Assembly: GCA_025200525.1 (NCBI GenBank)
Contig: CM045762.1
Location: 129,507,679-129,571,678, forward strand
Source of the DNA: Camellia lanceoleosa
Lineage: Eukaryota > Streptophyta > Magnoliopsida > Ericales > Theaceae
Reading direction: 5' to 3'
DNA: 64,000 nt
Position 1 is the stretch's first letter. The number at the start of each line of letters is the position of its first letter. Shown piece after piece: positions 11,128 to 22,701 of the stretch. A program made the translations under genes and the position numbers. The notes under the pieces were generated by a model that made no database searches, was not told where the DNA came from, and saw only the letters and a list, made by a program, of their open reading frames with translations.

Positions 11128-13208
11128 TATAGTAATTCTGGTTTAGACCCGACCTATTAGATATTTTGAATCTAGGTTTAATTGTCTTATATAGTTATTC
11201 ATGCTTTGTTTCCCTTTATTTCTCTTTGAGTTTTGTTATTAGGATGTGTTGGTTACATTTGGAATAGGTTGGTAGCTTGTCTTTCAAATTTTTGCTGCCC
11301 AGATTTTGGCTTCTTCGCTCGAGTGTCACTTCTTGCGCTCAAGCGGTAATTGTAAACTCTCAGTACTTTTGCAGGCTTGCAAATATACTGGGAGTTGGCA
11401 TTCTTTGCTCGAGCGACACTTCTTGTGCTCGAGCAATGTTAGATCGAACGACCCTATTGAGCTCGAGTAGTAGTCTTCTGTCTATAAAACTTCTGGGAGT
11501 TGATATTCTTCGCTCGAGTGGTGCAACTTGTTGTGTTTGCTCTTTTGAGTGACACTTCTTACGCTCGAGCGATCTGTGTGTATATCAGTTTGTAAGAAGC
11601 CACTTTTGAATCACTTTTTCATCTTTCTCACTCTCTCTAAACATTCTAAAAACCCTAGATCTACACCCTCTCTCTCCAAAACTCTACTTCTCTCTATAAA
11701 TACACCTAGATCCGTTGAGTTCCTCACCCGTGTCCCTTTGTTAAAAAGGTAAAGCATGCCGTGGGCTTCCTTTTGATCTAAACAAAGTTGGGTTTCGACA
11801 TTCTTGAAGTATCTCCATTCTGTCTCTCGTTTTCTAAGCCCGAGTTAGGGATTCTTCGCACTGTTTTATGATTTTTAACTTAGTTATTTGTTATTTCGAA
11901 AACGATATTGTGATTTGAGAATTTTTAGACAAATATAGGGTTTTGGGTTAAAAATGAAAATAGTGGTTTTCAAATGGATTCTTGAAAATGGTTGTGGGAT
12001 TTCAAATAAGTTTGAGTTGTGATAAAATGGTTGGTTTTGAAACTTGGATTTAGTTTTGAAAGAAACTGGGGTTTTGTCCTAAATATATATAATGTTGATT
12101 TTGTATAAATAATGGAATTGATGTTGGAAATGTGAAATTGGGTTGATATTGATGAGGATGGTGGAGTTGGATATGTATTATCTCTCACATCTTGAGGTTT
12201 GGAAAGTTTATTTTTATTGAAAATCGTTTATCTATTTAGAAATATCTGTTTGGGGCTATCAATAAAGGATAACTATGATTATTTCAGAAATTGCATGAGA
12301 ATTAGGATAATTAAACTATTGCCTGATCCAATTACATCGAGCATTATTTCACATTTATACATTGGAAATGTTTATCGTTTTGAGAAAATGGGTGAATCTG
12401 GAAAGTATGTGTTGTCTTTTTGAACTAAGTTGGTCTGAGTATCTATGGTGAAAGTCCTAAAAATTGCACGTATTTCATGGGTGCTGATCTCGCAGATGAA
12501 ATTTCTATGAAATGGCAATAGTAGTGCTTATAGAGCCTACGTTTACATGAGTGCCGGTTTACAGTTTCTTGCAGACGAATTTCTGTGAAAGGTTGAAATT
12601 GTTTTGAGATTCCCAAAGTGTGATTCACTGCCCAGTTTTCTATTGTAAAGGAGGTGATTTATGAATTCTGATATTAAGTTGGCATTACATGGTTTTGGAA
12701 AAAGATATAAAATATTTTGGCACAATATTGCATATGCATTTCATCCTTATATCTTTGTTAAGATTCATATATTGTGTTGGATTATTTCTATTGGACTTTG
12801 GCTCACCCTAAGTGGGAAAGCCATTTTCAGGTGCTAACGATATGCCTTCTCTAAGGCAATAGCTTGGGAGGACTTGGAAGCAAGAGCTTCATTTGGTTTA
12901 TTTTGTTGTATTTGTTTTGTACAAGCCTAGGATTTTAACTGTGTTGATTTAAATCCATTTTGTTGTAACCAAGCATTGTCTTGAAAAGATGTAAGTCTTT
13001 AGGGCATTTCTTATTTGTTCAACTCTCATTCTATTTCTCTATTATGTAACATATGCTATAGATTCAGGGTAAAGCTTGTGAATGTGTACCTGCATATGTT
13101 ACCCTTTTGTACAATCATTGAAACTAATAGGAGATAATTACTTATTCATGTATTGTTATTTAATGGATATAGTGGATGGTTTATTGTCTTTTATTTCGGG
13201 GCGTTACA
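11128..13208 (+). mobile_element. Solo LTR of a TA...CA-ended LTR family, copy 1
   Basis: A 2081-bp solo LTR. It begins TATAGTAATTCTGG, ends GGGGCGTTACA, and is flanked by a perfect 5-bp duplication GGAAT (11123-11127 and 13209-13213). The same termini occur in two more copies at 50125-54280, each with its own duplication, which fixes the family's ends. A cluster of CGCTCGAGCG-like palindromes lies at 11305-11575, followed by a CT-rich leader that is probably the R/U5 side of the LTR. The LTR length and the GGGCGTTACA end fit Ty3/gypsy, but no internal region is present to prove it. Small open frames inside (11277-11752) are incidental. It is nested in another LTR that resumes at 13209. Confidence 0.85.
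11305..11575. repeat. Cluster of CGCTCGAGCG-like palindromes
   Basis: About seven copies of the decamer or close variants (for example cgctcgagtg, tgctcgagca, cgctcgagcga) lie within 270 bp of the LTR. The inverted pair 'cagtacttttgcaggc' / 'gcaaatatactggg' sits in the same cluster. Confidence 0.85.
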
Positions 13209-14216
13209 GGAATAATGTGCCAATTGTTGAGTTGAATGAAAGTGCGCATTGATATGGGTTCCTCTCCCCTCTGGATTTGCGCCCGATAAAGTTTGGCGCT
13301 TTGACATAGGTTCCTCTCATTCCGGTTCGCGCCTGGTAAAGTGTGAACGGGTTTCTCTTCCCTCCGGCTCAAGGTTCGGTAAAGTTTGGCTCTTTGAATT
13401 GGGTTCCTCTCCCCTCTGGCTCGCTCCCAGTAAAGTGGGTTATGGTGGTTATAGCTTGACAAAGCCCATGTCCGTAGTGTATCTTCATACTTGTGTTATA
13501 ATGAGAAGGAATGGATTATTGACTTTCCGTGCATGTGATCGGTAAAATATGGTAATGTGTGTTGACAAGTCTATTGTTACTTATATATATATATATATTT
13601 GTGAACGTTCATTTTATACTTGTGTTTAAGGCCATAATATATACTAATTGTGGTAATGTAATGAATGGTTAAGATTTTTTTAAATACAAATGAAAAGTTT
13701 TGAAAGGTAAGAATTGGTCTTTATTTCTTATTATGTTAAAGAGGATCTTTTGAAAAATTGTATTTATGTAAGTATATTTTGAAGTATGAAATGTCACATA
13801 TCATATATATATATATGTGAAGCATTCATGATCATAACTATCTATATGTAGCTATTGTTTAGGATTATTGGGATTCCTACTAGACCTTTGTATTCATCCC
13901 ACGTTACTAATCATTTTTAGGTATGGAGTGAAGAGTTACTTGAGACTTGAAGTCTATTAATTGTTGCCATGGGGCCTTTTAAATGCAAAGTGTAACGCCA
14001 ATGTGTTATAAAAAGGTTAATCCTTTTATATATTTCATTATTTTGTAATTAATGACGTAATGCCTATGTGTGTGTATTGTATTTCATTACATGTACATGA
14101 AAGAGAACATTGTACTTTATTTCTTCCTAAATATCTTTGATTTTATTATTATTGAAATAGACTGACTTAAAGGAAAAAGGTAACATTATCCGAGTATTAA
14201 AAGTTGCGGCATTACA
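13209..14216 (+). mobile_element. 3' part of another LTR, host of the solo LTR at 11128-13208
   Basis: The segment ends GCGGCATTACA at 14216, where minus-strand reverse transcriptase sequence resumes, so it is the 3' end of an LTR inserted into that element. Its left part must lie just before 11123, because the GGAAT duplication marks the solo LTR as inserted within it. I could not place its 5' end. At 13250-13450 it holds three to four diverged units of about 45-60 bp containing 'ggttcctctcccctctgg' and 'ggtaaagt', opening unrelated frames on both strands. Confidence 0.6.
13250..13445. repeat. Short diverged tandem repeat within an LTR
   Basis: Units built around 'gggttcctctcccctctgg' and 'gcgcc(c/t)g(a/g)taaagt' recur about four times. 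Such minisatellites are common in long gypsy LTRs. Confidence 0.6.
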
Positions 14217-14814
14217 TAGTCCAACTCATACATAGTGATATGATAATATCCATGATAAGCATCTAGAAAGCTAAGTTAGTTGTGCCCTTTTGTTAGATCC
14301 ATCAACTGATTAATCCTTAGCAAAGAAAGTTGTCTTTTGGACATGCCTTATTGATTATCTTATAATGGACGCAAACATGCCACATGCCATTCTTCTTTGG
14401 AACAACGATAGTATTTGAGATTCACTTTAGGTAATGAATCTCTCTGATTGTCCTTGCTTCTAACAAGTTTCCCACCTCCTTAGCCACTACTTCGGCATGG
14501 TGTATAGCCGACCTTCGAGTTCGCTGTATGATCGGTCTGGCGTGGGGGTTGACATTGAGTTGATGACAAATAAAATTTGGATCAATGCTAGGCATGTCAT
14601 AAGGCGTCCAGGCGAACACCTTGATATTGGAGATCAAAAAATCCATGATCTCCTTTCTTTTGGTGTTGGACAAAGATGAGCCTAGCAAAAATAACTTCTC
14701 TGGTTCATTCTCATCAACTATAACTTCCACAAGCTCCTTTATGGCCTTTTGCTTGGCCTCTTTGCCTACGTTCTCAAACATCTCCTTATTCTCTAGCTCT
14801 TCCACCATCTAAGC
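14217..14814 (-). pseudogene. Ty3/gypsy (Tat-like) reverse transcriptase, N-terminal part, truncated
   Basis: Read on the minus strand, the frame carries the linker and start of a Ty3/gypsy reverse transcriptase. It has the 'VFAWTPYDMPSIDP' block, 'HQLNVNPHARPI', then 'LLEARTIREIHYLK'. After an in-frame stop it continues 'VVPKKNGMWHVCVHY' and 'NKACPKDNF', matching the conserved DLNKACPKD region. It stops abruptly at 14217 against the LTR ending at 14216, so the catalytic YVDD part and everything downstream are lost. The wording (MPxIDP, LNV(D/N)P) fits the non-chromoviral Tat lineage. The element is dead: in-frame stops plus truncation. The upstream protease and gag lie to the right, as expected for a minus-strand element. 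Confidence 0.85.
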
Positions 14815-15081
14815 AAACCCCTTGGCAGCGCGACTGCTATTTACGGTGACAAAGCATTGCTTTGACATGATTTGGTCTCCTAAGACCTTTTTTTATTACC
14901 CTGGCTTCATTTAGGAACCGTATTATTTGATGGTATATTGATTCCACGACACGTATAGCATGCAGCCATGGTTTTCCTAGAATTATGTTGTAGGTTGACG
15001 AGACTTTTAAAATCTAGAATTCAACCTGTTTGACCATTGATCCTGTTTTGATTGGTAGAATGATCTTGCAAACCAATCATT

Positions 15082-15375
15082 CTAACATTGAGTTGAAGCC
15101 CACCAAAGGAGATGTGGCAGGGGCCTAGTCTCTTTTAGTTGCTTAAATGTGTTGTAGTACATAATCTCATATGAACTCCCCTGGTCAATAAAGATCCTCT
15201 TGATGTCATAATTCCGGATACGCAAAGTAACCACTAGCTTGTCATTATGGGGATTCTGCAGCCTTGCTAGATCTCTGTCAGAGAAAGAAATCACATTTTT
15301 TGCCTTTATCTTCTCTTTCTTGAAGGTTGACTGAACACTAAGTATCTCCCTCACGTGCTCGACCTTCTTTATCAT
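15082..15375 (-). pseudogene. Ty3/gypsy aspartic protease region, decayed
   Basis: The minus-strand frame contains 'DLARLQNPHNDKLVVTLRI', then 'IFIDQGSSYEIMYYNTF'. This matches the Tat-lineage protease, whose core normally reads VDTGSSADILY: the aspartate and GSS are kept, while the residue after the aspartate has become glutamine. The protease would cleave the gag-pol polyprotein. It lies between gag (right) and reverse transcriptase (left), in correct order for a minus-strand element, but is separated from both by stops and frame changes. Non-functional remnant. Confidence 0.8.
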
Positions 15376-15428
15376 CCCCCTGAGCTCACAAACTTACTTA
15401 GGCTCTATGATTCCATGGATCACATTGA

Positions 15429-17027
15429 TTACACCTTTTGGTGACCATCAAGCCGTACTCCGTCCGGCATGTTATTGTCTTGAGGGGCTAGCCGAGCTCC
15501 CCCCTTAATGTAAACGTCTAGGTGACCAGCGGACACCAATTCCTCCAAGTGTTGTTTTAATGGAACGCAATCCTCCATTCGGTGCCTGTTCTTATCGTGA
15601 AAGGTACATCGATATCTTTGGTCATAGCCCTTTTGCGCTTCATCAAACTTTGCTGGCCGTTGGACAAATGGCTCATCGCGAATTTCGCTAAGGATGCTGC
15701 TGGACAAATGAAAACGCGGTTGTGCCAGACTTCACCTTTGCTTAGGTGATATCCTCTTCCACTCTTATATGCTGGTGAACCCTTCCTATCAAAGCTTCCA
15801 TGGTTAAGGGTGGTGTCATGGTCATTGATTCCCTCAATTGATGCTCGACTGGCAGTCCGCGTTTGTACTGAGCAATTGCTAGGTTGACCAGACACTCTCT
15901 GATTCGGATAAATGTCTCCCAATACCTATTGTTGTATGATTTCAAGGATTCTTGCTCGCCAATATCAATGACAAGTAGCTGATCAACCTCTACAGGCGTT
16001 TTGGTGTTGGTTTTGAACTTTGTAACAAGCACCTCTACAAGCTGCTCCCAGAAAGCTATATTTCCCTTTGGCAGTCTCTCAAACCATGTCAAGCCCAAAT
16101 ATCCTAAGTTTGAAGGAAACAAGATGCACATCAAGGCATCGTTCCTCCTTTAAATAGCCATAGATTATCGAAACTAGCTAAGATGCATGTAAGGATTTGA
16201 CTTCCCGTTATAGATCATAAACTTGGACTGGTTAAAGCTCATTGGCAGAGGTGCGTTCTCTATCTCTAGCAAGAATGGTGTACTTTGCAACCTTGCCAAC
16301 ACTATGTTTGTTAGTTCGTGAGCAAAATGCAGCATTGGCTTTGCAGCTTCAACACTTCTACACATCCTAAGAGTCAATCTTTGCAAAACTGACACCTTAT
16401 AAGGGTCATGCACTTGCATAACTTATCTTCTTTGCGCCCTTTCATCAAGAACAGTCTGTAAGTCTTCTGATCTGGGTAATTCTGTATAGCGAGAAGACGT
16501 TAGGTGAGTGCATAAAGGTCTATAGCTATTTCCCTTAGTGTATGATCTTACTGCCCTCATTCTCTCAGACTCGGAGTGACAAGATGTGGTTGTCCTCGAC
16601 TGAGAGTTGCCTGTCTTGAGTCTTCTACTCTCAGAAGATGTGAGCGTGGCGCGCCCATCTGGATCTCCAAAGCGATGGGATTGAGTGTGCCCCTTATTGG
16701 TTTTCGCCCTAGCGACACCCTTACCTTTTGCTTAGTGCTTCAAAATCTCTATATTCGTTGCCATCTTCCTGATTAATTTATCTTTTTTCCTCACATGATC
16801 TTCCAAAATTTGGGAGCCAGTTTGTCGTCTTTGCATATCTAGGATTTTGGAATGGCAAGGGCTCGAGGCACGTTTCTTTTGCGCCCTGCTGTGAGGATTT
16901 CTTCGCTGTGGATCCAAGTTAGCCATGTGAGGCGTAGAAGGCAAATCTTCTCGCCTCTTGTTGGCCTCTGATGTTTGGTTGTTAATGATGGATAGAGGCA
17001 AATATTCGTTGTGTGCCATTAAAATCG
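15429..17027 (-). pseudogene. Ty3/gypsy (Tat-like) gag, fragmented
   Basis: Several minus-strand frames together make a gag. The charged N-terminal piece is at 16732-17019. A piece with 'PLPMSFNQSKFMIYNGKSNP' is at 16174-16419. The retrotransposon gag core is at 15742-16134, with 'LTWFERLPKGNIAFWEQL' followed by 'LVTKF' and 'QLRESM'. A C-terminal piece at 15429-15707 has 'CTFHDKNRHRMEDC' and 'LKQHLEELV', the cysteine-histidine block typical of Tat gag. Gag forms the cytoplasmic particle in which the RNA is copied. Stops and frameshifts separate the pieces, so no full protein can be made. The overlapping frame at 15557-15922 is a shadow. Confidence 0.8.
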
Positions 17028-17560
17028 TCGAAAAGAAGCTTGATCAAAAGGTTTGTTATGTGAAATTTCCACAAACGGAGCCAATTGTACGATCACAAAA
17101 TAATCGTCACTTGTATAATCCTGTTGACCAAACTTGTGATCCCCCGAACATCATCGTTTAACCTAAAATCATAAACGTAAGCTAGCCGGTGGGTGTGTGC
17201 CGAAAACCCTTTGATGTCTAAGTCAACAAACAAGACAAGCAATGAGGAAAAACTCTATGAACTCGGGAATAGTAATTACAATACTTGGAATTAGGTTAGA
17301 TTTGAGCTTTTATGGGTTTCGCATGGCTTAATCTTAGTAGGACTCTAACTGTCCTTTGTAGAGTCCTAATATGAATCACATTGCTAAAGGATAACGCCTA
17401 TCCATTAACACCCACCTTATTGCAAGTCAAGTGAGATGACACAACTTTTTGCATGGCTTCCAGCTAAGCAACCAAACGACATTAAAGCATCGCACCCAAT
17501 TGCATTTGACCGGTCTTCATAGGTTGCTCGATCTATGCCTGTTGTGATGTCTTGGGTCTT
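17028..17560 (-). mobile_element. 5' leader and probable LTR edge of the Tat-like element
   Basis: Upstream of gag on the minus strand. The 'cacaaacggagccaattgta' phrase and the 'gccggtgggtgtgtgccgaa' phrase (17186-17206) resemble the untranslated leader seen in many plant Tat elements. I cannot fix the primer binding site or the exact LTR boundary. The right end is uncertain because another LTR begins somewhere near 17560. Confidence 0.45.
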
Positions 17561-17757
17561 GGACATGACCGATATTGTGTAGTAAGATAGTGTGCTTTAA
17601 TTTCAGCATTTTGATTATCGTATTGGGTCGTTGAGATTTTTTTTCTGCTCCTACTTAACCTCTCTTAACCTTTATGTGTTAAAATTTTGAGTTTTAGGTG
17701 TTGGAACTTGTTTTAGGATGCGAAATCAATTTTGGCTTCAGTTGGCAAAATCACTCG
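17561..17757 (+). mobile_element. 5' part of an LTR split by the CACTA element
   Basis: This short segment and 30751-32846 are the two sides of one LTR interrupted by the CACTA element (TCG duplicated at 17755-17757 and 30748-30750). The wording 'ttgagttttaggtgttgg...ttttaggatg' resembles the same zone of the solo LTR at 11128-13208 ('ttgagttttgttattaggatg'). The exact 5' end is not visible. Confidence 0.5.
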
Positions 17758-17940
17758 CACTACAACAAAAAGTATAATTAATAACATTTGTTTATAGCAT
17801 TTTTTTATGAATGTTATAAAATAAAAGGTATACATAACATTTTTTAATAAAATGCTGTAAAATATTTTTGAATAATAACATTTAATTTTTTATAGCAATT
17901 TTTTATATTTTAATAGCAATTGAAAACCAATATTAAAGGT
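17758..17940. repeat. CACTA left terminal and subterminal repeats
   Basis: The 14-bp terminal inverted repeat is followed by several 'tatagcat(t)', 'aatgctgta' and 'ataacatt' motifs in both orientations. In CACTA elements such subterminal motifs bind the TnpA-type protein. Confidence 0.75.
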
Positions 17941-19980
17941 GTCTAAATACGGAACTTCGTTCTACAGGATATAGCAAAGAAGGAATGCTATTGAAACCTG
18001 AAAGAAAAAAGGCGCTCTAAATTTGCCGCGATTTTTCCATTCAGTTTCCATCTCTTGCATGATCCCTCTCTTGCGTTGTATTTCTTCTACATAAAATCGC
18101 AAATCGAGCATACAGAAAAACCCTAGAAGGAGTTGGTCGATTGGATGAGTTTGTGTCTCCGATTGGACGAGTTGGTCGATTTACTGGATCAGAGCTGTAA
18201 GGAGTTGAAGCTCTGTTATTCATCGTTGAAGTTTCATAGGTAAATTGATGTTTTATATACTTCTTTCTGTTTGGGTCATTTTTTTTTTTTAATTTTCGAA
18301 AAATTGAACCAAAAAAAGAAGAAGAAGAATAAGAATAAAAACTCACTGCTCTGTTATTTTGGATGATTTGGTTATGATTTGGTTTTAATTTAGTAAGAAG
18401 TACATTAACCATTTCTGTGATTTTAGTATGAAGTTGAAATGAGTTTTTCATCTTCTTGAAGGATTTTCTTCAATTTTCATTCTGGTTTTGTATTGTGCAA
18501 TGTTTTTGAATAGTAGTGTATTGTTTGGGTTGTTGAAATTGTCTACATAGGTGGTAAAGTTATATAGGGTCATAGTTTCTCTGATATATTGCACTAGTAT
18601 ATATTATTATGCCTCTTAGGTGCTTGATAAAATGCCACTAAGAGTGGCTGAACTTGTATACTGTTTTCTTATGAGTTTTTTTAATATCTGTATTAGTATC
18701 TATATCTATATCTATATTTATATATATGTACACATAAAGATAAGCACTATATTTGAAATTTATCATGTTATTGTAGATGACAACTCACCAAGGAAGGAGA
18801 TGAAAAGTTTGGTGAAACAAAAATGTTATATATAGAAGCCATCCAAAAAAAAAAAAAAAGGATTCTGGATTTTTATTTTTCTTCTGTTTTCAAAGAAAAA
18901 AATTATGGTATATGGTAAAATGGCAATAACATTGGCTAAAAGTAGATATTATATCAGTGCATTGTATTTTATGTCAACATTTCCAACCATTTGTGAAAGT
19001 TATGTGTGAGTTTTTCTTCTATCCATGCCATCATTAAAAACACGATGGGTAAAAGAAAATGGGTAGGTGAGTAAGGATTTTTGGCCTATTGATATAGTAA
19101 TACTGTGTAGTTTAAGGTTGTTGTTTAACTTTTATGGAGTATAGTTTGATCGGGTTATATGTAGTTCTTCATGTGATTGTTATTGAGTTTGGAAATTGTT
19201 GACTTTAAAGATATTGTTGAATTTTGAATCATTATTTGAAATTAATCTATGATCGATTGAACCCAAAAAAAAAGAAAAAGGTATGTGATTTAACTCCAAT
19301 TAAACTCTATTTGGATATGTAAATTTGGATTTGTAAATGAAATTAAAATTTATAGATTTAAATTGATCTCAAGTTATGGGAACTTAATTAATATTCAAAA
19401 ATCTGTTTGTAAGAGTTAAACTGATTATACTTGAGCAATTATGGACCTTTTATTAGATATTAGTTAACAGCAGCAACAAGCACTCGGATGGACACATCTA
19501 CACCGAATCTGCCAAGCAAACCGCCATAAATCAGAGAACTGAGAACTAGCAGCCAACTCTTATATACAAGCTCAACCAAGAAATGAGAAAATAGAACTGC
19601 AAACTGACCTCTCCCTCTTACAATATCCATAATTTAGAAAGTCAGTTTGTATGGTTTCTTAATATAGAAGGTCAAAAGGATACTTGACAATAGTTTAAGG
19701 GATCACTGTGTAAATACCGTTTTTTTTTTGGGGTCCAAAAGTTGAAAGAACCAGGGTTCAAAGACGTGCACTTAAACCAAGTAGAATGTTCTGAATTTTT
19801 CTTGGTACGATTTTTTCTTTTTAAACTGTATAGTGATTAAGTACTCCAACCATATAACCGTTAGCTTCCCACCATGACTATCGTTGAACACTTGAGCCAA
19901 AAAGTTCACAATACCACTTATTATGCCACTACCCCACACCAAAACAAATATACACATATACGAAAATTCTATACCATCTA
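17941..19980. other. CACTA interior without recognisable coding exons
   Basis: 18000-18240 has leader-like, moderately GC-rich sequence with repeated 'gagttggtcgatt', possibly an old first exon or leader of a transposon gene. The rest is AT-rich and intron-like. The open frame at 18041-18451 (minus) runs opposite to this and shows no domain. Nothing else can be supported. Confidence 0.4.
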
Positions 19981-20418
19981 TACTATTATATATGTCAGCA
20001 CCTAAATTGGTGTCTTGAAGTTTTGTCTCTCTCCATGCCAGGTGTCCAGTGATCTATCAAAAATCAAAAAAAAAAAAAAAATTAGTAGAGAAGAGAATGG
20101 GCCAACGCTTAGAATTGAAGATCACAAATTTAATAAGGAAGAATCTTATCACTTGAGATTACAACTAATATATTTTAAATATTTTATTTGTTTTTATCTG
20201 TAGTATTATATATGTGAGCACCTAAATTGGTGTCTTTTAAGCTTTGTCTCTCTTCATACCAAGTGTCTAGTGATCTATCAAAAACCAAAAAAAAAAAAAA
20301 ATGCTAGAGAAAAGAATAGGCCAAGACTTGAAGTTAAGAGCACAAATTTGACAAGGAATAATCTTAACACTTGAGATTACAACTAATATATGTTAAATAT
20401 TTTATTTATTGAACTTGC
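19981..20418. repeat. Tandem duplication, 220-bp period, two copies
   Basis: Copy 1 (19981-20200) and copy 2 (20201-20418) run in parallel through 'cacctaaattggtgtctt', 'agtgatctatcaaaaa', a poly-A run and 'acttgagattacaactaata'. Both sides drifted by scattered substitutions, so the duplication is not recent. Confidence 0.85.
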
Positions 20419-20939
20419 ACACGCATCACGTGAGCCACCTACTATCTTTTATAAGTACGGCAACGAGATGTTAATTATTATTACCATTTGTTTTGAGAGA
20501 TAGAGGAGTGATTGAAATTGAGATGGAGGTAAAATTTATTAATATTGTATTAGTGTTTTAATGCTATGGAAGATATGTATCATATACACTGTTAGTTACA
20601 CATTTTTAAAAATTTTAACATTATTAGAAAATATGTAATTTTATTTATGAAGTACAAATTATGTATCAAAAAACAATCCGTAATATTCGTCACAAATGAT
20701 GCAAGAAAAAAATGCAATATTTGCCTAAAAAAATAAGTAAAAAAGTTATATATGATACACAACTACTTAATATTTATTATAAAAATACATAACATATATT
20801 ACAAAAATACGTATAAATTAGGATTGTACACGGATCAGATTGATCAAGCTTTAGAGTAAATTAGGAACCGAACAGTAGGAACTAGTATATATATATATAC
20901 TGCAAACTGATAAGGAACCGAACAGTAGGAACAATAGGA

Positions 20940-21690
20940 ACACGGATCGGATTCTTCTATGTCTTGCTCTTCATCACAATTGGTCGATCAAGTAGTTTGA
21001 CATATCTAATGCTTTCCTTCATGGAGTTCTTGAAGAAGAGGTGCATATGTTGCAGCCTCTTGGCTTTGTTCATCCTACTCAATCCACTCATGTCTGCAAA
21101 CTTCACAAGGCCTTATATGGGCTCAAACAAGCACCTAGAGCCTGGTACTCCACCTTCTCTGCATTTCTTCTATCTCAGGGGTTTTAGAATAGTAAATGTG
21201 ATTCATCTGTATTCATTCAGAAGTCTGATAGCACTATTACTGTGCTTTTAATCTATGTTGATGACATATTACTCACAGGAAATAATGATGCTCATATTAC
21301 CTCTCTTATTGCTCATATGCATGAGGTTTTTTCTATGAAAGAATTGGGTCCTGTGTCCTATTTCTTGGGCATTTCAGTTCAAGCTATTGCTACTGGTTAT
21401 ACACTTTGTTAACAAAAGTATGCTCATGACATACTTGTGCGAGCTGGATTAGCTGAATGCAAGCCCTGTTCTTCACCTATGTCTGTCAAGCCTAGTCTCA
21501 CTAGTTCTTTCACTGAATTATTTGACAATCCTTCTCTTTATCGCAATATAGTTGGGGCTTTGCAGTACTTAACTATCACCAGACCTAACATCTCCTTTAC
21601 TGTTAATCAGTTGTGTCAACATATGCATGCCCCCAACTTGGGTCATTTTTCTGCTGTTAATTAGTTGTGTCACTGCTCCTATATATGTCT
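20940..21690 (+). pseudogene. Ty1/copia reverse transcriptase fragment
   Basis: Across frames the plus strand gives '[14 protein letters not shown]', '[16 protein letters not shown]', then 'IYVDDILLTGNND' (the YVDD active site near 21250-21278). It goes on to 'FSMKELGPVSYFLGI', 'YAHDILVRAGL', and 'TRPNISFTVNQLCQ'. These are consecutive conserved blocks of a copia reverse transcriptase. At least two in-frame stops and a frame change are present. No gag, protease or integrase accompanies it. It is a truncated copy inside the CACTA element. Confidence 0.85.
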
Positions 21691-21900
21691 CATATGAGAT
21701 ATTAGATATTTATTAGAGTTAGATATTAGTTAGAAGATTGGTTAGAAGTTTGTTAGACAAGTTGTTAGATAGTTAGATACCAAATTATACAAATGTCTAT
21801 ATAAACAATAATGTAGCTACAATACAAGTATTGAATAAAGAATTGAGGACTTCATCTTTTTTCATTGTGATAAAGAGCAAGACAAAGAAGAATCTGAATC
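21691..21900 (+). mobile_element. Copia LTR-like tail after the reverse transcriptase fragment
   Basis: The 'gatattagttagaagattgg', 'ctatataaacaa' and 'gtattgaataaagaa' wording resembles a short copia LTR with TATA-like and polyadenylation-like signals. The missing RNase H and absent matching 5' LTR mean this is inference. Confidence 0.4.
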
Positions 21901-22701
21901 TGACATAGCTTGAAGTCACAAATTATGTTGCTACAGCCTAAGACATTAGTGCCACTACTATATCAAGAAGACTCATGCCCATCTCACACCGCAACTTCAG
22001 ATCTAGCTCACATTCTGCCTCAGATTCTGCCTCATAGATATTAGGTATTTGTTAGAGTTAGATATTTCCGCACTAAAATCAATCAAGTTTCGCCAATGAT
22101 CTCGTTAGATAACCCGCGCAGTTAGAAGATGCCTGGATTAGTAGGCTTCTGCAGCAGCCTTCAAAGTGGTCTAGTACATAAATCTATTGGGATGGTCTGA
22201 TTCTTATTCTGCTCGCTCTAGCTTTACGGGTGAGCATTTCCGCTTTGTGTCATTAATCCTCGTTATTGCCTTGGTTCTGCCCCGTGAGCAAAGCAGCAGC
22301 AGATTGGGTTTGGTTGAGAGCTCTGAGAAAGTTGTTACTCTCAGATAGTTGCCCTCATCTGTGTGTACAGAGGTGTCACACAGGGGAGGTTAACTGCTGG
22401 CTGCTGTTTTGTACTGCTGTTGCTACTGTTTTATTATAGAAAGAACAACTGTAGTTACAGAGAAGAAAGTTGGACTAGGAGGGTAGAAGATCTCAGAAGA
22501 CCAAGATTCGCACCGCCATAGGTCAGAGAGTAGAGAAAAGTAGGATATCAGCCAACTTTTCGATGCAGGCCTCAACCTAGAACCAACCTGGATACACCTC
22601 AAAAAAGCACATAGCTAGCCAATGAGACTTCAATACCCTGGATATGGAGAAAATGAGACCATAACAAAGAGGGCAGATCAACCTACAACTATACATGAAC
22701 C
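21901..22701. other. CACTA interior, mixed sequence, no gene recognised
   Basis: Moderately GC-rich patches at 22060-22560, with a frame through 'EQSSSRLGLVESSEK' at about 22285-22345, could be a captured exon or retroposon tail. I cannot name it. Confidence 0.3.

Noticed and set aside
15557..15922. 121-residue minus-strand frame in gag
   Set aside because: Alternate frame of the Tat-like gag; the true gag blocks lie in the neighbouring frames.
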